Origin: Adhaeribacter rhizoryzae
Lineage (GTDB): Bacteria > Bacteroidota > Bacteroidia > Cytophagales > Hymenobacteraceae
Assembly: GCF_008629685.1 (NCBI RefSeq)
Contig: NZ_VWSF01000033.1
Span: forward strand, 1 to 52,052
Reading direction: 5' to 3'
DNA length: 52,052 nucleotides
Numbering within the stretch: position 1 is the first letter of the stretch; the number at the start of each line of letters is the position of its first letter. The notes under the pieces are model-generated. The model made no database searches. It saw nothing but the letters and a program-made list of their open reading frames with translations, and was not told the origin of the DNA. The position numbers were made by a program, and so were the translations under genes. Positions 8,069-17,005 of the stretch are shown here, in pieces.

Positions 8069-11000
8069 TTAGCGTTCTACTACCAGGCGTTTAGAGGAAA
8101 TACCTTTGTCTGTAATGAGCCTGAGTAAATAAATACCTTTAGAGTATCTAGCTACATTTATTTTGAGTTCAACTGTTTTATCAGCTGCAGCTTTTCCGGT
8201 AGCAAGAGTTTTTACTTTGGCACCCCGAATATCATACAACTCTAAGCTATACGCGCCAACTGGTAAATGTAAAGCTATAGTAGTATGGTTTTGGGTAGGA
8301 TTAGGATAAACAGCTAAGCCGCTTACTTCTTCGGCAAACGTCTCTGTTAAAGTTGGCTTTTTGGTTGTAGTTAAGTGGGTTGTACCTGGTTCAAGTACTT
8401 GCACGGTTAAGGTTGCAGTTCGGCCAAAAGCATCGGTTACCACTACCGTATAAGTACCGGCGGCCAGGTTGGTTAAATCTTCGGTGGTGGCGCCATTGCT
8501 CCAGCGGTAAGTAGCCGGTACTACTCCGCCCATTACACTTAAATCAATAGACCCATCCTGCTGGCCTGTTCCGGAAACATTAATAGGCGAAGCAGCTAAA
8601 GTTAAAGGGCCATTTTTACGACCAACGTATACCGTAGTAGTGGCCGTGCAGCCTTTGGCATCGGTTACCGTTACGACGTACTTGCCCGGCGATGCAGCCG
8701 GAATATCCTGGGTAAAGAGCCCGGCATTCCAGCGGTAAGTATAAGGCGCGGTACCACCACTAACGCTTAAATCTATAGAGCCCGCTCCAGAAAAAGCACC
8801 CCACATGCCGTACCAGGGTTCGGCTTGCGTAACTTTAGAGGTAAGCACTAATGTGCAAGCTAAGTCCTTTATGGTAAGATTAACGCCATTGTCGGTGCCC
8901 ACTACTACCGGATCATAACTTACTACCCTGATGCGATAATTATTTCCTGCCGGCGTATTAGCCGGAATAATGGCATCTATTGTACCGGACGTTGTACCCG
9001 CAATTGTTCCTATGTCTATCGGCGCATTAAAATTACCGGCGGCATCCGATAATTGGGCGGTAAAAGTGTTCCACGAACGGAAATTCCCGTTAGCGGCAAA
9101 AGGAACTGCAATGGCCTGGCCTTTACTGAAAACATTCCCGGACAAAGCAGACGTAGCGACTAAGCTTTGCGGTACAAAAGAATAAGAAATATCATCTATG
9201 GCAACACCTCTAATGGCAATACCTGAACCTGATCCCGAACCGCCACTATTAGCATATCTTGACTTTAAATAAGCTAGTTCTGTTACGCCATCTGAATCAT
9301 AAACTCTGCCTTCAATAAACCCTGGAATAAAAGTTACTTCCAGCCGATACCATTTACCGGGTTGGGTATTAAATTCTGCCGCTGCCAATTGCTGCCAGGA
9401 ATAATCTAAATACCCTGGAATAGAATGAAACGATATTCTATTGCCTCTTAATCCAAAGTAATAAGTCTGTAAATAAGATGATAAAAATCCCAGAGAGGCA
9501 TTATCCTTCGCCCACATCGAAATTTTGTCTCCGGTCGCACCAATCGAAACATCAGTTCTTTGGGCCCAATCACCAATACTAATTCCATAATTACCAGAAT
9601 GTGCCGCAGCAGAATTAAGGGTTCCGCTTACAGTACCAATATCGCCGGGAGCACTCCACGGTGACCAGGGCCAGGAATTTGATTGCTCAAAATCTTCCAG
9701 TATTTGCCACGAAATATTAGCCGGCGAAGCAATAACATGCAGGTCAGCGCCATTGTTAGAAACAATTACCCCTGCATTGGAATCTATTACCCGGATGCGG
9801 TACCCGGAGCCCGGAGGAGTGTTAGCCGGAATAGTGCCGCTGAACTGAAAATAGTTGCCGGAGTAGCCTAAAGAAGTACCAATATTTACCGGTGAACTAA
9901 AACTTCCCGTAGCATCGGATAACTGAGCAATAGGTTTACCTTTTACCTGGTAGTTGTTTGCTTTTACATTAGTCATCAGCTTTTGACCAGCGTAAAAAAT
10001 GCTACTCGACAAAGAAAGAACCGGCGTGGCAGTAGCAGTGCCTAGTTGTACAGCTGCCTGAACTGGCACGGCGCTATCGGTAGTAGTTCCATTCCCCAGT
10101 TGACTGTAACGATTAGAGCCCCAGGCATAAACACGACCATCCGACTTAAGAGCCAGAGAATGAAAAAGTCCTCCCGCAATATCAGTTATGTCCGAAAGTC
10201 CTATTACCTGTACCGGTGTGTAATTAGATTTTGAAATACCATCATAACCCCAGTTATAAACTGTTCCATCCGATTTAATGGCTAAGGAATGCGATGAGCC
10301 TGCAGCAATAGCCCTTACACCTGACAAGTTAATAACCTTCACTGGTACTTGGCTACTTATGTTTGTGCCATTACCCAATTCTCCAGATTGGTTGCCGCCC
10401 CAAGTGTATACCGTACCATCTGATTTTAGGGCTATAAAATGATTATAGCCACTAGCAATAGCAGCAACTTGAGATAGGGTGTTTACTTTCTGGGGCACTG
10501 CCGTGACCGAAGCTCCCCAGAAATACACTGTACCATCTGATGTAAGCGCTAAAGAATGGTTAGAGCCAGCGGAAATGGCAATAACTTCTGAAATTCCCAC
10601 CAGTAAGGGTGTTGAACTGGAAAATGCCTCATACTTATCATTAAATATACCTGTTCCTAACTGACCATCACCACCGAATCCCCAGGCGTAAACAGAACCA
10701 TCTGATTTTAAGGCTAAGGAATGGGATAGACCAACCGCTATGGCGGTTATTCCGGAAAGGCCGGCCACTTGCTGTGGTAAAACCTTGTTGTTCTCTCCCC
10801 AGGAATACACATTGCCTTCTGCATCTAAAGCCAGCGCCCGGTAGCGTCCGGTAGCTACGCTTACAATTTTTTTTCCGGCCAGAGCGCCGGACGCCGAAAT
10901 ATCAACGGGGGTTGTACTGCTAGCAGTACCATTTCCCAACTGGTCGTTAGGTCCAGAGCCCCAGCCATAAACTTTTCCATCGGCCGATACGGCATAGGAA

Positions 11001-11167
11001 CTTTCGCTCAAAGCGCCGCCGCCCTGGGCTAAAGATTGGGCAAACAGCAATTGCCCCGAGGTAAAGAAACACAACAAGATTGCTAAATCAAAGAATATTA
11101 AATTTTGTAGCGATTTTTTAATATTTAAGGTAAATGCATTAAAACTGAGTAAAAATTTTATTTCCAT
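8069..11167 (-). CDS. Large secreted RCC1-repeat protein with SprB repeats and T9SS sorting tail
   Basis: 1032 residues. The N-terminus is an export signal with a hydrophobic core around residues 23-43 (FFDLAILLCFFTSGQLLFAQS), after an unusually long preceding stretch; cleavage probably after FAQ. Residues about 50-385 hold seven RCC1-like blades, each with a SLALKSDGTVYAWG-type core. Two related beta domains share the phrase IPANTPxGxxYRIRV (about 385-480 and 670-770). Between them is a LamG-like jelly-roll with FEQSNSWPWSPWS and DDISYSF. Two SprB-type repeats (GGTAPYTYRWN and GGVVPATYRWS) follow. The last 80 or so residues are a type A T9SS sorting domain (LAVYPNPTQNHTTI to KRLVVER). It is therefore predicted to be exported and attached at the cell surface or released. 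Its ligand is unknown. Confidence 0.92.
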   Translation of the reverse strand: MEIKFLLSFNAFTLNIKKSLQNLIFFDLAILLCFFTSGQLLFAQSLAQGGGALSESSYAVSADGKVYGWGSGPNDQLGNGTASSTTPVDISASGALAGKKIVSVATGRYRALALDAEGNVYSWGENNKVLPQQVAGLSGITAIAVGLSHSLALKSDGSVYAWGFGGDGQLGTGIFNDKYEAFSSSTPLLVGISEVIAISAGSNHSLALTSDGTVYFWGASVTAVPQKVNTLSQVAAIASGYNHFIALKSDGTVYTWGGNQSGELGNGTNISSQVPVKVINLSGVRAIAAGSSHSLAIKSDGTVYNWGYDGISKSNYTPVQVIGLSDITDIAGGLFHSLALKSDGRVYAWGSNRYSQLGNGTTTDSAVPVQAAVQLGTATATPVLSLSSSIFYAGQKLMTNVKANNYQVKGKPIAQLSDATGSFSSPVNIGTSLGYSGNYFQFSGTIPANTPPGSGYRIRVIDSNAGVIVSNNGADLHVIASPANISWQILEDFEQSNSWPWSPWSAPGDIGTVSGTLNSAAAHSGNYGISIGDWAQRTDVSIGATGDKISMWAKDNASLGFLSSYLQTYYFGLRGNRISFHSIPGYLDYSWQQLAAAEFNTQPGKWYRLEVTFIPGFIEGRVYDSDGVTELAYLKSRYANSGGSGSGSGIAIRGVAIDDISYSFVPQSLVATSALSGNVFSKGQAIAVPFAANGNFRSWNTFTAQLSDAAGNFNAPIDIGTIAGTTSGTIDAIIPANTPAGNNYRIRVVSYDPVVVGTDNGVNLTIKDLACTLVLTSKVTQAEPWYGMWGAFSGAGSIDLSVSGGTAPYTYRWNAGLFTQDIPAASPGKYVVTVTDAKGCTATTTVYVGRKNGPLTLAASPINVSGTGQQDGSIDLSVMGGVVPATYRWSNGATTEDLTNLAAGTYTVVVTDAFGRTATLTVQVLEPGTTHLTTTKKPTLTETFAEEVSGLAVYPNPTQNHTTIALHLPVGAYSLELYDIRGAKVKTLATGKAAADKTVELKINVARYSKGIYLLRLITDKGISSKRLVVER

Positions 11168-11730
11168 ATAATATATTAAATAGAGGTAGAAAAATTTGAA
11201 TTAACTAAATTATGAGGGGTGACAAAAGCCTGTAAAATATTGCTTTTTACATATTAACAGCTTTGCCAAACTATCTTAACCATCTCTGATTGAAGCAGGA
11301 GGAGCATTAGGAGACATGTTTTTGTAATTATAGTTGTATTTTTAAATAGGCGTGAAGTAATTCTCTATTTAGCCAGAATAGTTACTTCTTAAGTAGTAAA
11401 CAAGTATTAATGCAAATTATGGAATATGTTATAATTAGCAATTAAATATTTAAATATTTTAATAAAAAATATTGTATTTCTATTAGCTAGTATTTAAAAG
11501 GGAATTTATTTATAATGCTTATTTATCTTACTTTTCGCAGAAAGTCTATTTAATAACCGGGATTACTTTGATTATTTGCAAGTTCGCTGTTTCTAATAAG
11601 CAATATTCAGATAGGTTGCTTTTAAAAACAGAGCAATAGAGTTATTAATAGTCATGCAATAAGCTGGTGTTTACAAAGCCGCCATCATCACTTCTTGGGA
11701 TATGCAAAATAGCTATAGAAATATATCCAT
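11168..11730. other. 563-bp AT-rich spacer
   Basis: Very AT-rich DNA between the start of the RCC1 gene and the amidohydrolase remnant. It must hold the RCC1 promoter, but I could not assign a convincing -33/-7 pair. The missing 5' half of the amidohydrolase would be expected here, but no trace of a metal-binding HxH segment is readable in the right frame. Confidence 0.5.
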
Positions 11731-12432
11731 TTGCTATATGAGCTTATGTTCCCTTGCCCCAATGGGAAAGTGCCGTATAGTTTGCAGCCATGTTATAGTA
11801 ATGGCGAAACCTGGCGTGCGGTTAATTGGGTAGAACAGCAAATTACCGAAGGCATGATTAACTACTTTGGTGAGATACTGTATCAATATTGCGGTATTTC
11901 TCCTTCCGATTCTTTGTTGTTTACTTATTATCGGTTAGCGCAAAAATATAATTTACCGGTTGGTATTCACACAGGAGGGGCCGGGCCCGATCATGGCAGC
12001 CCAGACATTAAAATGGAGATGGGTAAACCTTTGTTAATGAAAGCTGTGCTAACTCTCTTTTAAAAGTTAAAAGTTTGAATTATGCACAGCGGTGATCAGT
12101 AAACTAAAGAAACAATCAGCATCATGAAAGAAAACAAACAGGTGTATGCTGATATATCGGTTATTTCCAATCCAGATATTCTGCCCCCGGAGAAATTCTC
12201 CGTTATTATGAAAGCATTTCTGGACGCTGAACTTGCAGATTGCTTAATGTTTGGCACCGATAACGGCGATATAGCAAAAGTGATCAGCGCAGTTGAGTCA
12301 CTTACGTTTATGTCAAAAAAGCAGAAAAAGAAGGTATACTATCAGAATGCCGAACAATTCTTTGGGCGTATAAAAAAATTAAATTATTATGAAACCACTT
12401 CTCATGTATTTGCCTTGCCGGGCCAGTTGTGA
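11722..12432 (+). pseudogene. Decayed amidohydrolase (TIM-barrel metal hydrolase family)
   Basis: Two open stretches in the same frame encode pieces of one amidohydrolase. The first (to 12060) includes GKVPYS, the LPVGIHTGGAGPDHGSP active-site strand and MEMGKPLLMKAVL. The second (from 12124) has KENKQVYADISVISNPDILP and LMFGTDNGDIAKVI, with the late metal-ligand Asp, followed by QKKKVYYQNAEQFFGR. The 63 bases between carry three in-frame stops (TAA 12061, TGA 12076, TAA 12100), yet still read as KLKV and IMHSG, which fit the family at that point. No frameshift is needed. The N-terminal barrel strands with the first metal ligands are missing. It is clearly inactive, and its tail overlaps the DUF423 gene by 31 bp. 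Confidence 0.82.
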
Positions 12433-12797
12433 AAAATACCGTGTCCAAGGCTAAGCCATCCGGCAATCATAAACAATCCGCCAATAGGAGTAATGGCACC
12501 CAGCCAGCCAATATTGGTGAGGCAAAGAATATACAACGAACCGGAAAATATGAGCAAGCCAATCGTAAAAAATAAACCAGCCAGGCGCAGCGGTTTAGCC
12601 GGTATATGAAACAGCAAAGCACCGGTTAGCAGTAAAGCCAGCGCGTGATATAGGTGGTATTTAACGGCTGTTTCAAACGTATCGGCCCGGTTGTAGCTTT
12701 CCAGTAAAGTAGCTAAGCCGTGCGCACCAAAAGCCCCAATCATTACTCCCAGGGCACCAAATAATGCTCCGGCTATTAATATTCCTTTATGCGACAT
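12402..12797 (-). CDS. DUF423 family small membrane protein
   Basis: 131 residues with four predicted transmembrane helices: ILIAGALFGALGVMIGAFGAHGL, ALALLLTGALLF, LAGLFFTIGLLIFSGSLYIL and ITPIGGLFMIAGWLSLG. The GAFGAHGL motif in helix 1 and the FSGSLY and TPIGG segments are the family signature (YgdD/YwdK-like). The function is unknown. It starts 4 bases after the stop of the YggS gene, so the two are almost certainly cotranscribed. Normal length. Confidence 0.92.
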   Translation of the reverse strand: MSHKGILIAGALFGALGVMIGAFGAHGLATLLESYNRADTFETAVKYHLYHALALLLTGALLFHIPAKPLRLAGLFFTIGLLIFSGSLYILCLTNIGWLGAITPIGGLFMIAGWLSLGHGIFHNWPGKANT

Positions 12798-12800
12798 TTT

Positions 12801-13478
12801 TTATTTAGCGTAGTTTCTGGCCCCAAATATAGAACTTCCTACCCGAATCATGGTGCTGCCTTCTGCAATAGCCAACTGATAATCGGAACTCATACCCATT
12901 GATATTTCTTTAAAAGCTGCCTTATCCGGGAAAAAAATGGTTTTTAGTTCTTCGAAACATTTTCTTAAATATCGGAATTCTTTGCGCAATTGGGTTTCGG
13001 AAGAAGTGTTGGTGGCAATACCCATTACCCCGGTAATATTTACGTGCTGCATGGCCTTAAATTCTTCTGATTGCAGCAAAGCTTTAGCTTCTTCCGGCGA
13101 TAAACCAAATTTACTTTCCTCTTCGGCAATATATATCTGCAGCAAACAATTTATTCCGCGTTCGTGTTTAGCCGCTTGCTTTTCTATTTCCTGCAATAAT
13201 TTTAAACTATCTACCGATTGTATAGTGTGCACGAACGGCGCAATATATTTTACTTTGTTGGTTTGCAGGTGCCCGATTAAATGCCACTCAATATCTGCTG
13301 GCAAAGTTTCTTGTTTAGAAACTAGTTCCTGCACTTTATTTTCCCCGAAAACTTTTTGACCGGCTTCATAGGCTTCCAGAATGGCTTCGTTGGGCTGCGT
13401 TTTGGAAACCGCAATTAACCGGCAATTGGTATTTTTAAGTATTTCCTGAAACTCGGCAATATTTTGGGCAATCGACAT
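12801..13478 (-). CDS. YggS-family PLP homeostasis protein
   Basis: 225 residues, a complete single-domain YggS/PROSC protein with the alanine-racemase N-terminal barrel fold. The PLP-binding lysine is in LIAVSKTQP (about residue 26), and family marks include FGENKVQEL, WHLIGHLQTNK and MGMSSDYQLAIAEGSTMIRVGSSIFG (phosphate-binding end). It controls the free PLP pool and has no known catalysis. First gene of a two-gene unit with the DUF423 protein. A 17-bp imperfect inverted repeat lies just upstream. Confidence 0.95.
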   Translation of the reverse strand: MSIAQNIAEFQEILKNTNCRLIAVSKTQPNEAILEAYEAGQKVFGENKVQELVSKQETLPADIEWHLIGHLQTNKVKYIAPFVHTIQSVDSLKLLQEIEKQAAKHERGINCLLQIYIAEEESKFGLSPEEAKALLQSEEFKAMQHVNITGVMGIATNTSSETQLRKEFRYLRKCFEELKTIFFPDKAAFKEISMGMSSDYQLAIAEGSTMIRVGSSIFGARNYAK

Positions 13479-13493
13479 AATGTTTTATGTTTT

Positions 13494-13731
13494 ATGTGGT
13501 ACTTTTTACGTTGTCCGCTTTAAATATTATTAGGTGTTAGTCTAAGTTTAAAGGAGAGGCAGATCGCCAGGTAATGCATCGAAATTTAAACTTTAATATT
13601 CCTTTTCTCTTTAAAATCTAAAAATTGTGTAAAAGTAATGTTTTTGATAGAATTTGGCTGCTTCAGCCCAATCTTAGCAAATAAAGCCTTGACTTTGCCA
13701 CGTACAAAGTATCACGTAAAACGTACCACAT
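13494..13731. repeat. Inverted-repeat pair bounding the yggS/batA spacer
   Basis: ATGTGGTACTTTTTACG at 13494-13510 is matched on the opposite strand by CGTAAAACGTACCACAT at 13715-13731, with 16 of 17 positions complementary. The pair fills the spacer from 15 bases beyond the yggS start to one base before the batA stop codon. The interior (about 200 bp) has no gene. It could be a small MITE-like element or a paired intergenic motif. Confidence 0.4.
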
Positions 13732-13732
13732 C

Positions 13733-14782
13733 CTAATCTTCTAAGGCATTAGCTAAAAAAGTACTTTTTAGAAACAGCCAGATCAAAAAAAGTAAAATGG
13801 CCCATTTTAAATAAACCTGGTAATAATCCTGGGTGTTGCGGAAGCGGCTTTCTTTTATTTCGGCTTTCTCCAAACGATTAATGCGCTGAAAAACTAACTC
13901 CAGGGAGTTTTTATCAGAGGCGCGGTAAAAAGCGCCAGTAGCCGTTTGGGCAATTTCGCGTAGCGTGGTTTCATCGAGGCGGGTTTGCATATAATTTACC
14001 TGACCGTTCTCCTCTTGAAAAGGTACGATGCCGTCTTTACCTATGCCAATGGAGTAAATTTTAATATTAAAACCAAAGGCCAGTTTAGCGGCCGTAGCCG
14101 GGTCAATGTTGCCGGCTGTATTTTCGCCGTCGCTAATTAAAATAATTACTTTAGATTTAGTTACGGATTCGCGCATCCGGTTAATGGCCACGCCTAAAGC
14201 GCTGCCAATGGCCGTACCATCGTTTGAAATTAAGCCAAGCTTAACCGATTTGATATTTTCGCGCAACAAATTATAATCGGAGGTAAGCGGGGTAAGTGAG
14301 TAGGCGTCGCCGGCAAAAACCACCAGCCCAATACGGTCCTGGGCACGGCCGTTAATAAAATTAAGGGCGACTTCTTTGGCCGCTTCGAGGCGGTTGGGTT
14401 TAAAATCCTGTAACTCCATCGAGCCCGAAGTATCCAGCACCAGCATAATATCAATACCTTCGGAATATTGCGTTATCAGCTCATCGGTGCGCTGCGGACG
14501 GGCCAGCGCTACCAGCACCAGCATAACGAAAGCTATCAGGTAAATATCCGGAATAAACCGCAGCAAACTGCTCCAGTGCCAGGTAATGCCACCCTTAAAA
14601 AAAGCAATTTCGAGTTTCCGGCGCACGTCTAAAGCCAGCAGCCAGCGTATGATTAAAAGCAGCGGCACAGCCGGAATAAAATACAAAAATATTGGTTCGG
14701 CCCATTCAAAAGAATTAAAAGTGCTGAACCGGAACCAGTCTGGGTTAATCCAATTGAACAGGGTTTTCAGGGGTTGCAGCAT
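13733..14782 (-). CDS. batA: BatA: VWA-domain membrane protein of the Bat cluster
   Basis: 349 residues. The N-terminus has WAEPIFLYFIPAVPLLLIIRWLL (first membrane helix) and a second helix around IYLIAFVMLVLVAL before ARPQR, the usual BatA/B start. A von Willebrand A domain follows with an intact MIDAS: DTSGSM at about 116, a later Thr in the TPLTSD segment, and LISDGENTAGN. A last helix lies at the C-terminus (WAILLFLIWLFL). Bat proteins are membrane and periplasmic components linked to oxygen and stress tolerance in Bacteroidota and spirochaetes. Translation starts 38 bp inside the end of the upstream gene, so the two are coupled. There is no batB, batC or batD downstream; yggS follows. 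Confidence 0.92.
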   Translation of the reverse strand: MLQPLKTLFNWINPDWFRFSTFNSFEWAEPIFLYFIPAVPLLLIIRWLLALDVRRKLEIAFFKGGITWHWSSLLRFIPDIYLIAFVMLVLVALARPQRTDELITQYSEGIDIMLVLDTSGSMELQDFKPNRLEAAKEVALNFINGRAQDRIGLVVFAGDAYSLTPLTSDYNLLRENIKSVKLGLISNDGTAIGSALGVAINRMRESVTKSKVIILISDGENTAGNIDPATAAKLAFGFNIKIYSIGIGKDGIVPFQEENGQVNYMQTRLDETTLREIAQTATGAFYRASDKNSLELVFQRINRLEKAEIKESRFRNTQDYYQVYLKWAILLFLIWLFLKSTFLANALED

Positions 14783-15680
14783 ATTTAGTTAAATCTTTTA
14801 CAAATTCGTAACGTCGGTCGGCGAAATGGTGGAGCAGGAAAAAAGCAATAATGGTTTCGGAAGATTTATCCGAAACAATATTGCCGTAAATGGCTTTATC
14901 GAAAAGGCGCAGGGCGGTGGTTACATCTTCGTCGTCGTTGTAGTAAGCGGCAATTTCGCGGGTGGTAAAGCTGTTAATGGCATTGCCTTCGAGGTTAGTT
15001 AAATAATTTTTCCAAAGGGTAATCGCCTGTTCTACAATCTGCAACGATTCTGATTTATTAAATTTTTCGATGTAGGCATTAAATTTATTAATAAAGGAAT
15101 TGTGGTCTTTCTTTAAAATATACAGCCGGTATTGAATAATAATTTTTCTGCCGAACAAAATCCAGACTAAAACCGCCACCAACACCAAAATGCCGGAAGC
15201 AATAAGCCAGTAAGCAAAATTAACCCGTTCGGGAATAGGGGCCAGTTGGGTTTGGGCTTTTAACTGGGCTAAGTTGGCGGGCCCTTTTACCAATTGCTTC
15301 AGGTATATTTCGGCGGGTTGGGCTTTAATTTGGAGGGTATCCTGGTTTTGCAGTTTAAAAATTGGCAAAGCCAAGGTTTGTACCGGCGCAATACTAAAGG
15401 TGCGCAACGTATAAACCACGCTGTCGCGACTAAGGTTATTGCGGGTGCGTGTCGGGAAATATTGCCGGCTTACAAATTCAAAAGGAGCAAAGTTATAGGT
15501 AGAATCCGGAAAAATAATTTCTTCGGTGGCGGGGTGGCGGTAATAAAACAAGAAATTTATTTCCTGCCCTATTTTAACAGAGTCGTCCTGAAACAAGCCC
15601 TGCGGCAAATTAGATTCGGGGGTTTGTGCCAGGCCAAATAGCGGCAAGAGCGTTATAAAAAAGAATATTTTCTTAAGCAC
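14745..15680 (-). CDS. BatD/DUF4381-like membrane protein of the Bat cluster
   Basis: 311 residues from a GTG start at 15680. This start is chosen because VLKKIFFFITLLPLFGLAQT is a proper signal peptide, an AGGAAGA ribosome-binding site precedes it, and it overlaps the DUF58 gene by 8 bp in the usual coupled fashion; the 44 further residues available upstream only read through that gene. The mature region (about 20-145) is a beta-rich periplasmic domain, followed by one membrane helix (YWLIASGILVLVAVLVWILFG, about 155-175) and a cytoplasmic helical tail. The position between DUF58 and BatA and this topology are usual in Bacteroidota bat operons. The exact family is less certain. Confidence 0.82.
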   Translation of the reverse strand: MLKKIFFFITLLPLFGLAQTPESNLPQGLFQDDSVKIGQEINFLFYYRHPATEEIIFPDSTYNFAPFEFVSRQYFPTRTRNNLSRDSVVYTLRTFSIAPVQTLALPIFKLQNQDTLQIKAQPAEIYLKQLVKGPANLAQLKAQTQLAPIPERVNFAYWLIASGILVLVAVLVWILFGRKIIIQYRLYILKKDHNSFINKFNAYIEKFNKSESLQIVEQAITLWKNYLTNLEGNAINSFTTREIAAYYNDDEDVTTALRLFDKAIYGNIVSDKSSETIIAFFLLHHFADRRYEFVKDLTKYAATPENPVQLD

Positions 15681-16551
15681 TCTTCCTGATTTTATTCCGG
15701 AGCCTGAACAAATTAACCAGTTGGGGCACATAATCATCGTCGGTGTTAATGGCCAGATAATTGGCTTTTTGCTTCCGGCAAATTTTAACAATTTTTTCCT
15801 GGTTTTGGGCATTGGTAGCCAGGTACGTTTCCTGGAAATGCGCCGATGAGGTATTTACCCAAACAGTACGGCCGGTTTCTTTATCCAACAAAGGAATAAT
15901 ACCCATGGGTGGCAAGGCTTTTTCCCGCTTATCCATTAAATGAATAACCACTAAATCGTGTTTGCGGGCCAGCATGCTCATTTCACGTTCGTAATTTAAA
16001 TCTATAAAATCCGAAATTAATAAAATCAGGCTCCGGCGCTTTATCAGGTTTAAAGCTTGCTTAATGCCGCCGGCTAAATCGGTTTTATCGGAAGCTGGCG
16101 TTAACTCAAACAAGGCTTTAATCATCGAAAAAGCATGATCGTTGCCCCGGCCGGGTTTTATATATTTTTCTTTCTGGTCGGAGATGCAAACCATGCCGAT
16201 CTGGCTGGTTTGGCGGGCCGCTGCCAGCGCCAGTACGCCGCAAATTTCTTTACCCACGTTTATTTTTTGCTGCCCCTCCGGACCAATGGCTTGCGACGCG
16301 CTCACGTCCAGAATCAGAAAAACTGATTGTTCTTTTTCTTCTTTGTAAGTTTTAACAAAGGTACCGTGGCCTTTGGCCGATACGTTCCAGTCAATAGCCC
16401 GCACGTCGTCGCCGTACTGGTAAGCCCGCACATCGTCGAACTCCAGCCCGGTACCTTTAAAAACCGAGTGGAAATCGCCGTGCATCTGGTCGTTGATTAC
16501 CTTCCGAATGCGAATTTCGTATTTTTGTAATTTTTTTATTAACTCCTTCAT
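15673..16551 (-). CDS. DUF58 domain protein (Bat/MoxR-associated)
   Basis: 292 residues, a full DUF58 protein. The hallmark FDDVRAYQYGDDVRAIDWNVSAK lies at about 37-60, followed by a degenerate VWA-like domain (LILDVSASQ, about 80-87, and LLISDFIDLNYE). It is cytoplasmic. Members are encoded with MoxR AAA+ ATPases and VWA proteins and probably present substrates or act as scaffolds. It is the first gene of the unit here. No moxR gene is upstream, where the next gene diverges 61 bp away, which is unusual. Confidence 0.92.
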   Translation of the reverse strand: MKELIKKLQKYEIRIRKVINDQMHGDFHSVFKGTGLEFDDVRAYQYGDDVRAIDWNVSAKGHGTFVKTYKEEKEQSVFLILDVSASQAIGPEGQQKINVGKEICGVLALAAARQTSQIGMVCISDQKEKYIKPGRGNDHAFSMIKALFELTPASDKTDLAGGIKQALNLIKRRSLILLISDFIDLNYEREMSMLARKHDLVVIHLMDKREKALPPMGIIPLLDKETGRTVWVNTSSAHFQETYLATNAQNQEKIVKICRKQKANYLAINTDDDYVPQLVNLFRLRNKIRKSA

Positions 16552-16612
16552 ACTAGCAGCGGGCGGCAGCGTTAATATTTTAAAATTAGTCTAAATTCTG
16601 TAATTTTCCTCC

Positions 16613-17005
16613 GTGAAAAACGCTTTCTTCTTACTACTTGCCAGTTTACTCTTTTATACCTGCACGTCTCCCATTAGTCCGCCGCCGCCAAATTTAATTC
16701 CGGAAAAGAAAATGACCGGTATTTTATTTGATTTACACGTGGCCGAAGCTCGGATTGAACGCATGGGCATAATGTTGGATACTGCGGCTATTTATTACAA
16801 ACAACTGCAAAGCCGCATCTTAAAAAAACACGGCGTAAACGAAAAGCAATTTTACAGAAGCTACGATTATTATTTACATAACGTAAGCGAGCTGGATAAA
16901 ATATACGAAAAGGTAATTGACAGCCTGACAGTGCAGGAAGTAGAATTTGACAAGCGTCAGGATACCTTACGGAAAGCACAAGATACTTTACGGGTATCAA
17001 AATAA
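16613..17005 (+). CDS. DUF4296 lipoprotein
   Basis: 130 residues from a GTG start; no in-frame ATG gives the signal peptide. Lipoprotein signal KNAFFLLLASLLFYTC with Cys at 17. The body matches DUF4296: PPNLIPEKKMTGILFDLHVAEARIE then YKQLQSRILKKHGVNEKQFYRSYDYYLHN and a Glu/Asp-rich coiled end. The function is unknown; the family is confined to Bacteroidota. It is divergent from DUF58 and converges on csaA with a 9-bp overlap of the two 3' ends. Confidence 0.88.
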   Translation: MKNAFFLLLASLLFYTCTSPISPPPPNLIPEKKMTGILFDLHVAEARIERMGIMLDTAAIYYKQLQSRILKKHGVNEKQFYRSYDYYLHNVSELDKIYEKVIDSLTVQEVEFDKRQDTLRKAQDTLRVSK

